Shown piece by piece: positions 54,266-62,798 of a stretch of DNA of 64,000 bases (position 1 is the first letter of the stretch; each line of letters opens with the position of its first letter). Below the pieces are notes generated by a model that was given only the letters and a program-made list of their open reading frames with translations, ran no database searches and was not told where the DNA came from. Source of the DNA: Actinoplanes philippinensis (lineage in GTDB: Bacteria > Actinomycetota > Actinomycetes > Mycobacteriales > Micromonosporaceae). The stretch covers positions 62,001 to 126,000 of the forward strand of contig NZ_FONV01000016.1 of the NCBI RefSeq assembly GCF_900113015.1, written 5' to 3'. The position numbers were made by a program, and so were the translations under genes.

Positions 54266-55413
54266 CGGCCCCGGTAGTACCCGGGTTCCGGCGACCGGCC
54301 GTTCACCAGGTGGTCGCCGACCACCCGTGGCTTGTAGATCACCGGGTTGTGTGAGGCCAGCGTGCGGGCGTTGCGCCAGTGCCGGTCCAGGTGCACCGGG
54401 TTGCGGGCGGCCGACGAGCCCAGGGCGTTGAAGGCGGTCGACGCGGCGTCCAGGACGGCCTCGATCGACGCGATCTGTGCGGCCGAGGTGTCCTGGTAGG
54501 CGCGGGTGAAGTCGCCGTCGTGGTGCGCGGCCTCCAGACGTTCAGCGGCGTGGCGCAGCAGCGTGTCGGCGACCAGCCGCCGGGCCTGGAGGGTGCCGAT
54601 GACGCCCAGCACCTCGGGGTCCTCGGCGGCGGACTCCGTGAGCCCGTGCAGGCTGGTCCGGGTGCGACCGCGGACCAGGGTGACGGTCTCGGCGACCAGG
54701 TTGCGGGCGATCCCGGCCAGATTGGCCAGGTGAACGATCTGGACGAACGAGTCGAGCCCGGCCAGCGCCTCCCGGTGACGGCCGACGTCGCCGAGCTCCT
54801 CGACCGGCACGTCGGCGAAGATCGTGGTGCCACTGCCGGTCTGCCGCTGGCCGATGCCGTCCCAGTCGTCGACGTGGGTCACCCCGGGATGCCGGGCCGG
54901 GATCACCACGAACCCACGGTTGCCGTCGTCGTCGGTGACCGCGGCCCGGATCCAGTCGGCGAACCGGGCCCCGGTCGAGTAGAACTTCGTGCCGCTCACC
55001 TGCCGACGACCGTCGGCGCCGGTTCGGACCCGAGTCACCGTGCCCTCCGCGGCCAGCGCGGACGGCTCCGACTGGGCGTTACCGAAGATCGCGCCCTCGC
55101 CGATCGCCCGGAACCACTTCTCCCGTACCGCCCGGTCGGTCTCCCGCCGCAGGATCTCGGTGGTGGTGAAGTGGCCGCGCCAGATCTGCGGGACGTTGGA
55201 GTCGGCCTCCCCGGCCTCGGCCAGTACCTCGAACAGCGCGGGCAGGGGCAGGTCGAAGCCACCGAACTCGACCGGCACGCGCAGCCTGCCGAACCCGGCG
55301 TCGGCGAGCTTCCGGATCAGCGCGTACGGGTGCTCGCCGGTCCGGTCCCGCTCGCCCGCGCCCGCGGCCAGCTCGGCCAGGACCGCCCGGATGCCGTCCA
55401 GGTCGGCGCTCAT
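54238..55413 (-). CDS. SfnB-like acyl-CoA dehydrogenase-fold oxidoreductase (second copy)
   Basis: 391 residues from ATG 55413, overlapping the stop of the ABC ATPase gene (ATGA). GDRTGEHPYALIRKLADAGF-like N terminus, FGNAQSEPSA, VSGTKFYSTGARFADWIRAA, GIGQRQTGSGTTIFADVPV and the C-terminal NPVHLDRHWRNARTLASHNP typical of DszC/SfnB. Same subgroup as 43751-44950 but clearly diverged. It is the last gene of importer operon B. Confidence 0.92.
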   Translation of the reverse strand: MSADLDGIRAVLAELAAGAGERDRTGEHPYALIRKLADAGFGRLRVPVEFGGFDLPLPALFEVLAEAGEADSNVPQIWRGHFTTTEILRRETDRAVREKWFRAIGEGAIFGNAQSEPSALAAEGTVTRVRTGADGRRQVSGTKFYSTGARFADWIRAAVTDDDGNRGFVVIPARHPGVTHVDDWDGIGQRQTGSGTTIFADVPVEELGDVGRHREALAGLDSFVQIVHLANLAGIARNLVAETVTLVRGRTRTSLHGLTESAAEDPEVLGVIGTLQARRLVADTLLRHAAERLEAAHHDGDFTRAYQDTSAAQIASIEAVLDAASTAFNALGSSAARNPVHLDRHWRNARTLASHNPVIYKPRVVGDHLVNGRSPEPGYYRGRQALSSGSS

Positions 55414-57008
55414 CGGGCACCCACCAGCAGGTCGCGGCCGGCGATGGCGTCGAGCAGCTGCACCGTGTACTCGTGCTGCGGGTTGCTGAACACGTCCTGC
55501 ACCGGCCCCTGTTCGACGATGCGCCCGTTGCTCATCACCGCCACCCGGTCCGAGATGGCCCGCACCACCGCCAGGTCGTGCGAGATGAACACGTAGGTGA
55601 GCCCGCGGTCCTCCTGCAGCCGCCGGAGCAGGGCCAGGATCTGCGCGGCGACCGACACGTCGAGCGCCGAGATCGGCTCGTCCAGCACCACCACAGTCGG
55701 CTCCAGGACCAGTGCCCGGGCGATGGCGACCCGCTGCCGCTGCCCGCCGGACAGCTCCCGCGGATGCCGTTCTGCGAAGTCGGCCGGCAGCGCGGCCGCC
55801 TCCAGCGCGGCAAGCACCCGGTCCTCGTGGGCGGCCCGCCGTTTCCACGGCCACCGGGCCGGGGCGAACGCGCGCAGCGGCTCCTCGACCACGTCGAAGA
55901 CGTCGAAACGCGGATCGAACGAGGAGTACGGGTTCTGGTGGACGATCTGCACGTCGCGGCGCAGTGGCCGGAACCCGCGGCGGCTCAGCGCGGTCACGTC
56001 GGCGCCGAGCACCGTCACGCGGCCCGAGGTGGCCCGGGTCAGGCCGGTCAGGATGCGGGCGGTCGTCGACTTGCCACTGCCGGACTCCCCGACGATGGAG
56101 AAGGTCTCGCCCCGGCGTACCTCGAAGGAGGTGTGGTCCACGGCGGTGTGGCGGCCGAAGACCTTGGTCAGGTCGCGTACCTCGATCACGGTGTCACCGG
56201 ACGGGCGCCCGGCGGGCCGCCGGTCGATCCGGGACGGCACGCTCTCCACCAGTTTCCGGGTGTACGGATGCTCCGGCGTGCCGATGACCCGCGCGGTCGG
56301 CCCGGCTTCGACCAGACGGCCGCCTTGCATCACGCCGATCAGATCGGACCGGTCGGCGGCCACCCCCAGATCGTGGGTGACGAGCACCACCGCCGTGCCG
56401 CTGCGCGCCCGCAACTCGTCGATCAGATCGAGCACCTGCTTCTGCACGGTGGCGTCCAGGCCCGAGGTCGGCTCGTCGGCGATGATCAGCTCGGGGTCGG
56501 CCGCGATGGCCGCGGCGATCAGCACCCGCTGGCGCATGCCACCGGACAGCTCGTGCGGATACTGCCGGTAGCGCCGCTCCACGTCGGTGAACCCGACCTG
56601 CTCGAACAGCTCGTGCACCCGCTCGCGACGAGCCGCCCGGTCCAGGTCGGTGTGCAGCAGCAGGACGTCCTCCACCTGCGCGCCGACCGGCCGGACCGGA
56701 TCCAGCGAGACGCCCGGGTCCTGCGGGATCAGGCTGACCGCCCGCCCCCGCAGGTCGCGCCGGCCCTTGGCGGACAGTTCGGTCAGCTCCTGGTCGCGGA
56801 ACCGGATCCGGCCACCGATCACCTGGCCGTTGGCCGGCAGCAGCCCGAGAACCGCGTGCCCGGTGGTGGTCTTGCCGGAGCCGGACTCGCCGACCAGCGC
56901 GAGCACCTGCCCCGGCTCGACCTCGAAGGACACCTGGTGCACGACCGGGGTGAGGCCGTTCGGACCGCGGTACCCGACGGTCAGGTCGTCGACGGTCAGC
57001 AGGGTCAT
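55410..57008 (-). CDS. Fused dual ATPase of ABC importer B (DppD-DppF)
   Basis: 532 residues from ATG 57008. Two ABC domains: Walker A GESGSGKTTTG (~40) with signature LSGGMRQRVLIAAAIA, and GESGSGKSTTA (~310) with LSGGQRQRVAIARALV. Both Walker B Asp-Glu pairs are present (LIIADEPTSGLD, VVVLDEPISALD). Paralogue of 47131-48738. Overlaps DppC stop (ATGA). Confidence 0.93.
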   Translation of the reverse strand: MTLLTVDDLTVGYRGPNGLTPVVHQVSFEVEPGQVLALVGESGSGKTTTGHAVLGLLPANGQVIGGRIRFRDQELTELSAKGRRDLRGRAVSLIPQDPGVSLDPVRPVGAQVEDVLLLHTDLDRAARRERVHELFEQVGFTDVERRYRQYPHELSGGMRQRVLIAAAIAADPELIIADEPTSGLDATVQKQVLDLIDELRARSGTAVVLVTHDLGVAADRSDLIGVMQGGRLVEAGPTARVIGTPEHPYTRKLVESVPSRIDRRPAGRPSGDTVIEVRDLTKVFGRHTAVDHTSFEVRRGETFSIVGESGSGKSTTARILTGLTRATSGRVTVLGADVTALSRRGFRPLRRDVQIVHQNPYSSFDPRFDVFDVVEEPLRAFAPARWPWKRRAAHEDRVLAALEAAALPADFAERHPRELSGGQRQRVAIARALVLEPTVVVLDEPISALDVSVAAQILALLRRLQEDRGLTYVFISHDLAVVRAISDRVAVMSNGRIVEQGPVQDVFSNPQHEYTVQLLDAIAGRDLLVGAR

Positions 57009-57865
57009 GGCGTTCTCCTTCGGCCCAGGTGATGGGAGAGATGGTTGGTGGCCAGCACGACCGCGACGACGGTGAGACCCGGCCACAGCGTCAGCCAGCC
57101 GCGGCTGGCGATGTAGTTGCGCCCGTCGGAGACCAGCAGACCCCACTCCGGCTGCGGCGGCTGCGCGCCCAGGCCGAGGAAACTCAGCGACGCGATCCAG
57201 ATGATGGCGATGCCGAACTGCACGGTGATCAGGGCGAGCGTGGCCGTGAACGAGTTCGGCAGCACGTGCCGGCGCAGGATCGCGAACGTGCTCGCGCCGC
57301 TGGTGATCGCCGCCTCGACGTAGTTGCTGGACCGGGCCTTCAGTACCTCGGAGCGGATCAGCCGGGCGAACGTGGCCGACGAGGTGAGTCCGACCGCCAC
57401 CGCGGCCTGCAGGACGCCGAACCCGAGCAGCACCACGATGGTGATCGCGAAGAGGAAGCCGGGAATGGACAACACGACGTCGATGGCCCGGCCGATCACG
57501 CTGTCGGTGACACCGCCGAACCAGCCGGCCACGGTGCCGAGGATCGCGCCGACCAGCACCGCCAGCGCAACCGCCACACCAGCGCCGGTCAGGGAGGCGC
57601 GGGCGCCGTACACCACCCGCGTGTAGAGGTCGCGGCCCAGCTGGTCGGTGCCGAACCAGTGGTCCGCCGACGGTGGCCGGAACCGCAGCGCCGGCTGCAC
57701 GGCGAGCGGATCGGCGCTGGTGAACAGGTTGGGAGCGACCGCCCACAGGAGGGCGACGGCCACCACCAGCGCCGCCAGGTAGACGCCCGCATCGCCGAGA
57801 GGTCGGCGTGACCGGCGCGGTGGCGCGGTGCGGGTCTCCGCCTCGGCCTCGGCGATCAGGGTCAT
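57005..57865 (-). CDS. ABC importer B permease, DppC type
   Basis: 286 residues from ATG 57865, overlapping the DppB stop (ATGA). HWFGTDQLGRDLYTRVVYGA hallmark, EAA loop with ARLIRSEVLKARSSNYVEAA and HVLPNS, C-terminal PPQPEWGLLVSDGRNYIASR. Paralogue of 48738-49601. Confidence 0.93.
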   Translation of the reverse strand: MTLIAEAEAETRTAPPRRSRRPLGDAGVYLAALVVAVALLWAVAPNLFTSADPLAVQPALRFRPPSADHWFGTDQLGRDLYTRVVYGARASLTGAGVAVALAVLVGAILGTVAGWFGGVTDSVIGRAIDVVLSIPGFLFAITIVVLLGFGVLQAAVAVGLTSSATFARLIRSEVLKARSSNYVEAAITSGASTFAILRRHVLPNSFTATLALITVQFGIAIIWIASLSFLGLGAQPPQPEWGLLVSDGRNYIASRGWLTLWPGLTVVAVVLATNHLSHHLGRRRTP

Positions 57866-58800
57866 GAGGTCACTCCCACCAGCACTCGCGGGTCGATGAA
57901 CGGGCAGGCGACGTCGACGGCCAGGTTGACCAGCACGTACGTCGTGGTGGACAGCAGCACCACGCCCTGCACCACCGGCAGGTCCTGGGTGTTGACCGCG
58001 CCGACGACCAGGTTGCCGACGCCGTCGCGGGCGAACACCGACTCGGTCACCACCGACCCGGCGATCAGCTCGCCGAACGCCAGGCCGAGCAGCGTGAGCA
58101 CCGGCAGCGACGAGTTGCGGAACACGTCCTTGCGGAAGATGTAGCCCTCCCCCGCGCCCTTGGCGTGCAGCACGTGCACGAACGGCTGGGACCGGGTGGT
58201 GCGGATCGAGGCGCCGAAGACCTGGGCCAGCGGCGCCGCGATCACCAGCCCGAGCGTGACCGCCGGCGCCAGCAGAGCCGTCAGTGAACCATCGTCGACC
58301 GACGGGATCAGGCCGGCTGTGAAGGAGAGATACTGCAGGGCCAGGATGCCGACCACGAACGTGGGCACCGAGGCGAACAGCGACGGCGCCCCGGCGAACA
58401 GGCCTCGCAGCCGGGCCGACGGCAGGTAGTTGACCGCCAGCGCGATCACCGCAGCCAGCAGGATCCCGACCATCAGGGCCAGGCCGGTGAGCGCCAGGGT
58501 GCTCGGCAGGGTGTCGGCGAGCAGGTCCTGTACGGGCTGCGCGGTGTGCAGCGACAGTCCGAGGTCACCCCGGGCGGCCCGGGCGATACCGCGCAGATAC
58601 TGCTCCCACAGCGGCTGGTCGAGGCCGTAGTAGCGCAGCAGCACCGCACCGGACTCGGCCGTCAGCCCCGAGTCGGGGGACGCGATCCGGTTGCTTATCG
58701 CATCCCCTGGCAGGGCGCTGAGCAGGGCGAAGGAGAGGCTGTAGGCCGCCCAGAGGACGAGCAGCGCCTGGCCCAGCCGCCTGATCAGGTAGCGGCGCAT
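57862..58800 (-). CDS. ABC importer B permease, DppB type
   Basis: 312 residues from ATG 58800. LIRRLGQALLVLWAAYSLSF, LPGDAISNRI, DQPLWEQYLRGIARAARGDL, the EAA loop RKDVFRNSSLPVLTLLGLAF and the C-terminal LAVDVACPFIDPRV. Two bases lie between its start and the binding-protein stop. Paralogue of 49598-50551. Confidence 0.93.
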   Translation of the reverse strand: MRRYLIRRLGQALLVLWAAYSLSFALLSALPGDAISNRIASPDSGLTAESGAVLLRYYGLDQPLWEQYLRGIARAARGDLGLSLHTAQPVQDLLADTLPSTLALTGLALMVGILLAAVIALAVNYLPSARLRGLFAGAPSLFASVPTFVVGILALQYLSFTAGLIPSVDDGSLTALLAPAVTLGLVIAAPLAQVFGASIRTTRSQPFVHVLHAKGAGEGYIFRKDVFRNSSLPVLTLLGLAFGELIAGSVVTESVFARDGVGNLVVGAVNTQDLPVVQGVVLLSTTTYVLVNLAVDVACPFIDPRVLVGVTS

Positions 58801-58802
58801 GG

Positions 58803-60443
58803 CTACTTGTCCAGCCAGGTGTCGTAGAGCCAGGTGCGGCCGGTCGACTCGGTGGCGAACCCGTGCACGCTCGGGGCAAGGCCGAAGACCTGTGTCTCGT
58901 CGTACAGCGGGATGATGTAGGCCTGCTCGAAGATCCGGTCCTCGACCTTCTGGATGGCGGCCTTGCGCTCGGCGGGGTCGAAGGTGACCGCCTGTGCGTC
59001 GAGCAGCGACTCCAGGGTGGGATCCGGGGTGAGGAACCGCAGCGCGTTGTAGCGGCCGGCGCCCAGCGAGACGCGGAGCACGTTGGCCTCGGCGGTCGAG
59101 GTCTGGCCCTGTTCGAAGGTCCAGTCGTCGTCGGTGGCCTTGGCGGCGGCGGCCTCGGCGGCGGTGTACTCGGCCTGCGACGCGGAGCGGATCCTCAGGT
59201 CCACGCCGGCCTTCTTCCACTGCGCCTGCAACAGCTCCAGCACAGCCTGCGCGACCTGGTAGTAGGGCGCGACCCAGATCTCGAACTCGAGCCGCTTGCC
59301 GTCCTTGACCCGCACGCCGTCGGCGCCCGCCTTCCAGCCGGCCGCCTCCAGCAGCGAGGTGGCCTTGGCAAGGTCATAGGCGAGGTACGACGACGCGTCG
59401 CCCCGGAACGGCGTCCCTTTGACCAGCGCGCTGGACGGGATCGGGTAGTTCGGCGACAGGACCGTCTTGTTGATCTCGGTGCGGTCGGTGGCCGCCTGCA
59501 GAGCGAGCCGCACCTGCACGTCCCGGGTGGGCGCGTCGGTGTCGAGCTGGATCTTCAGCGAGTTGACCTCGCCCTGCACCGGGATGCCGATGACGCTGCC
59601 GCCGCCGTCGACGATGGTCTGCTCGTCATACGGTGCGATGTTGCGAGAGATCTGCGCCTCGCCGGACTGCAGCGCGCCGACCCGGGTGCCGGCCTCGGGA
59701 ACCGACTGGTAGACGATCCGCTCCAGGTACGCCTTCCCCTGATGCGCCGAGCCCTCGGGTGCCCAGTTGTAGTCGTCGCGGCGTTTGAGCGTGACACCGG
59801 TGGTGCCTGCGACCTTCTCCACCGTGAACGGCCCGGTGCCGACCCAGTTGGTGAGCTGCCCCTGACCGGCCAGATCGAGCTTGAGGAACGGCTTGCCGAG
59901 AATCGAGCTGGCCCGGTAGTTCGACAGGATCTGCAGGAACGCCGCGTTCGGCTTGGTGATCCGGACCCTGACCGTCTGGGCGTCGACCACGTCGGTTCCG
60001 GCGTAGTCGGTCCAGAACGAGTCCTTCGGGATGCCGAGCTTCTCGTCGCCCGAGCCGTGCTGGTCGAAGTTGAGCTTCACGGTCTCCGCGTCGAGCGGGT
60101 CGCCGTTGCTGAAGGTGACGCCCGGGCGCAGCTTGAAGGTGTAGCTCAGCTTGTCGGCGCTGATCTCCCAGGACTGCGCGAGCCAGGCCTTGAAGTCGCC
60201 GGTCTTCGGATCCTGCCAGATCAGGCGCTCGGCCACGTTGCCGGCGACGTTGCTGTTGGACCAGATCGACGCGGTGGGCACCCAGGCGGCGTACTGGATC
60301 GGGTCGTAGAAGGTGAGCGTACCGCCGTGGACCGGCTCGCCGGAGGCCGTGTCCCGTGCGTCGCCGGAGCCGCCACAGGCGGCGGTGAAGAGGGTCGCCG
60401 CCAGGCTCACGGCCAGCAGCGTGCGGAGTCTCGTCGGTCCCAT
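58803..60443 (-). CDS. ABC importer B substrate-binding lipoprotein, family 5
   Basis: 546 residues from ATG 60443. Lipoprotein signal with lipobox FTAAC (Cys23). VHGGTLTFYDPIQYAAWVPT, FKLRPGVTFSNGDPLDAETV, TGPFTVEKVAGTTGVTLKRR and ALQAATDRTEINKTVLSPNY are family 5 blocks. First gene of importer operon B. The shared regulatory element lies only 23 bases upstream of the start, so it could overlap the promoter core. Confidence 0.93.
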   Translation of the reverse strand: MGPTRLRTLLAVSLAATLFTAACGGSGDARDTASGEPVHGGTLTFYDPIQYAAWVPTASIWSNSNVAGNVAERLIWQDPKTGDFKAWLAQSWEISADKLSYTFKLRPGVTFSNGDPLDAETVKLNFDQHGSGDEKLGIPKDSFWTDYAGTDVVDAQTVRVRITKPNAAFLQILSNYRASSILGKPFLKLDLAGQGQLTNWVGTGPFTVEKVAGTTGVTLKRRDDYNWAPEGSAHQGKAYLERIVYQSVPEAGTRVGALQSGEAQISRNIAPYDEQTIVDGGGSVIGIPVQGEVNSLKIQLDTDAPTRDVQVRLALQAATDRTEINKTVLSPNYPIPSSALVKGTPFRGDASSYLAYDLAKATSLLEAAGWKAGADGVRVKDGKRLEFEIWVAPYYQVAQAVLELLQAQWKKAGVDLRIRSASQAEYTAAEAAAAKATDDDWTFEQGQTSTAEANVLRVSLGAGRYNALRFLTPDPTLESLLDAQAVTFDPAERKAAIQKVEDRIFEQAYIIPLYDETQVFGLAPSVHGFATESTGRTWLYDTWLDK

Positions 60444-60465
60444 GCCCTGGAGTAAATCATACTCA

Positions 60466-60483
60466 GCCTATAGATTTAATAGC
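60466..60483. promoter_or_regulatory. Shared regulatory element, copy C
   Basis: GCCTATAGATTTAATAGC, matching copies A and B in the core CCTATAG(G/A)TT. It lies in the 84-base divergent gap between binding protein B and the acyl-CoA-dehydrogenase-fold gene at 60528. Confidence 0.5.
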
Positions 60484-60527
60484 CGATGTAGGTCTTGATG
60501 GGACGGTCGAGAGTGGGAACTGACGTG

Positions 60528-61622
60528 ATGACATCCTTCGTTCGCCGGGTCGAGGACTACGCCGAGAGAGTGCTGCGCCCCAGCGCCCTGCGGACCGAAC
60601 GCGACGGCGTCGACGCGGTGCGGATCGGCGAGCTGCGCGAGCTGGGACTGCTCCGGCACCAGGCCCTGGACCGCGATGACGAGCGCCGGCTCCACGAGAT
60701 CATCTCCGGCGCCTGCTTCAACACCTGGCTCGTCTGGGCGCAGCATGCACCGCTCACGGGCCGGCTCGCCGACGCCGACCGTGCCGGGCGCCCGCTACCG
60801 GTACTCGCCCGCAAGGCTCTGGCCGGAGAGATTCTGCTCGGTGCCGGCATCAGCGACGTCCGCGGCTATCCGCGCCGCTTCGTCTCGGCCACCCGGGTCG
60901 ACGGCGGATGGATCCTCAGCGGCACGATCTCGTGGGTGAGCGGCTGGGGTCTCAGCGAGGCGCTGACCGTCGCCGGCGTCGACCCCGCAACCGAGACCGT
61001 GGTGACGGCACTCGTCGAGGTGGGCGATCGCACCCGCCGAGCTGAGCCGCTGCGCCTGGCCGTCCTGGACGGCAGCCACACCGAGCGCGTCCACCTCAAT
61101 GACGTCCACGTGCCCGACGAGTCGGTCATCGGCCGCAAGACGCTGGAACAGACCCGGTTCGACGACCTGGCCATCGCCAGCGACGCCCGCGGCCACCACT
61201 TCGGGCTGGCCGGCACCGTCCTGCGCGAGCTCGACCAGCATCCGGACCCGCTCGCGCGGTCCGTCGCCACCGCCTGGCGGCCACGAGTCGCCGCAATCCG
61301 GAAGACCGCCTACGGCTTGGCCGACGAGGCGGCCGCCAACGGGGGCGGCACATACCGCCTGGAGGAGCGACTGGCGACCAAGGTCGCCAGCGGGGAGGCC
61401 CTGGCGGCCCTCACCCGGGCGCTGGTGGCCGCCCGCGCGGGGCGGGGCCTGGCCGGCGACGACACCGCGCAACTGCACGCGCGCTCGGCGCTGTTCATCC
61501 TGGTCCAAGGACAGAGCACGGACGTACGCCGGGCGCAGCTGACCCACCTCGCCGGGCTTGCCGCGTCCGCCGCGCCGGTCACCCACCCCGGGTCCTCGAC
61601 CGGCGAGGCGGCCAGCTGCTGA
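60528..61622 (+). CDS. Acyl-CoA dehydrogenase-fold oxidoreductase, divergent
   Basis: 364 residues from ATG 60528 (GTG 60525 adjacent). The fold is recognisable (VRRVEDYAERVLRPSALRTE, IISGACFNTWLVWAQHAPLT, GWILSGTISWVSGWGLSEAL, VHLNDVHVPDESVIGRKTL), but the catalytic and C-terminal blocks differ from the SfnB pair. It is probably a related FMN/FAD monooxygenase. The last ~10 residues read through the junction with a truncated MFS gene, so the native C terminus may be altered. It shares a divergent promoter region with importer B. Confidence 0.8.
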   Translation: MTSFVRRVEDYAERVLRPSALRTERDGVDAVRIGELRELGLLRHQALDRDDERRLHEIISGACFNTWLVWAQHAPLTGRLADADRAGRPLPVLARKALAGEILLGAGISDVRGYPRRFVSATRVDGGWILSGTISWVSGWGLSEALTVAGVDPATETVVTALVEVGDRTRRAEPLRLAVLDGSHTERVHLNDVHVPDESVIGRKTLEQTRFDDLAIASDARGHHFGLAGTVLRELDQHPDPLARSVATAWRPRVAAIRKTAYGLADEAAANGGGTYRLEERLATKVASGEALAALTRALVAARAGRGLAGDDTAQLHARSALFILVQGQSTDVRRAQLTHLAGLAASAAPVTHPGSSTGEAASC

Positions 61623-62550
61623 TGACCGCGGGCTCGGTCCTCGGCGCGGTCGCCGTGGCCGGGTGGTCGCAGGCCCGTACCCTCGCCGAGCTCTATCTGT
61701 GGTTCGCCGTGATCGGCGTCGCCCTCGCCCTGTCCACCTACGAGGCCGCCTTCGCCGTGCTCGTCTTCGCCACCGAACCCTCGCACCGCGACGGCGCCAT
61801 CGTCGCCGTCACCATGGCCACCGGTCTCGCCACCAGCTGTTACTACCCGCTGGTCGGCCGGCTGGAGGCCCACCTCGGCTGGCGCGACACACTGGCGCGC
61901 TGGCGGTGAGCCTCGCCGTGATCGCCGTCCCCATTCATCTGCTGGCCGTGCCCGACCGGCACGCCCACGCCGGCCACCTCGGCCGCCGAGCCGGCCTGCC
62001 GGTGGGCGACGTCCTGCGCAGCGCGCGCTTCTGGCTGCTCGCTTTCGCATTCGTGGTTCAGACCGGCGCCGTCACCGCATTCCTGCTGATCATGGTGAGC
62101 TACTTCCGCGACGTCGGCTTCTCCCCCACCGTCGCCGCGTCGATGCCCCTGGCCGTCGGCGCCCTGCAACTGACGTCCCGGCAGGCCCTCGCGCCGCTCG
62201 CCCGGCGCTACGGGATGGCTCAGGTCACCGCGGTGGCATGCGCGATCCAAGAGCTGGGCCTGCTCGTCCTGCCGCTGACCGGTCATGCTCTCGTGCCGGC
62301 GCTGATCTGTGTCGCCGCGTTCGGCACCGGCTACGGCATCGGCGTGGTCGCCCGCCCCTCCATCGTCGCCGATGCGTTCGGGATCGCACGCTTCGCGAGC
62401 GTGATCGCGGTGACCACGGTGCCCATCGCGCTGGCCCGGGCCGGCGTGCCGCTGCTTGCCGTCTGGCTCGCCGACTGGCGGTTTCTCGTACTGCTGGGCG
62501 TGGGCACTCTGCTCGCCGCGGTCGCGCTGATCCCGTCACGAGCCCTGTGA
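61589..62550 (+). pseudogene. Broken MFS transporter gene (5' truncated, frameshifted)
   Basis: Frame 1 (61589-61898) reads RVLDRRGGQLLMTAGSVLGA, the MFS motif-A loop, then TLAELYLWFAVIGVALALST and ends at a stop at 61909. Frame 2 (from 61897) continues ALAVSLAVIAVPIHLLAVP, FWLLAFAFVVQTGAVTAFLL and later membrane segments to 62550. A 2-base gain (CG) or 1-base loss in the GCGCG run at ~61895-61900 explains the shift. The first two or three membrane segments are missing and the 5' end is fused into the preceding gene, so no functional transporter can be made unless this is a sequencing error. Confidence 0.82.
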
Positions 62551-62592
62551 CCGCGCCGTCGCTCGGAGGCTCGGCGACGGCATGATGCGGAA

Positions 62593-62680
62593 ATGGACCT
62601 GTTCACGGCTTCAGTCACCGACGCAACCACGAACCTGCTCGGTGAGGGACGTGTCGGCTGGGCGAGTGACGGTCCGGTTC
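62593..62680 (+). pseudogene. Possible 5' remnant of an SMP-30/gluconolactonase-like gene
   Basis: MDLFTASVTDATTNLLGEG at the start of a 91-codon ORF resembles the N terminus of SMP-30/gluconolactonase proteins, up to the LGEG motif. After about codon 22 the sequence is no longer family-like. Low confidence: the match is short. Confidence 0.25.
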
Positions 62681-62798
62681 CGAGGTTTTCAGCAGATACG
62701 AGAGGCCACCGGCCGGGTCGAGGACTTCGCCGATCGGGGCGGTACGGCCTGGACAGGTGTACCGGCCTCGGCGTCGAGCCTTGTGCTGCTCCGGACGA

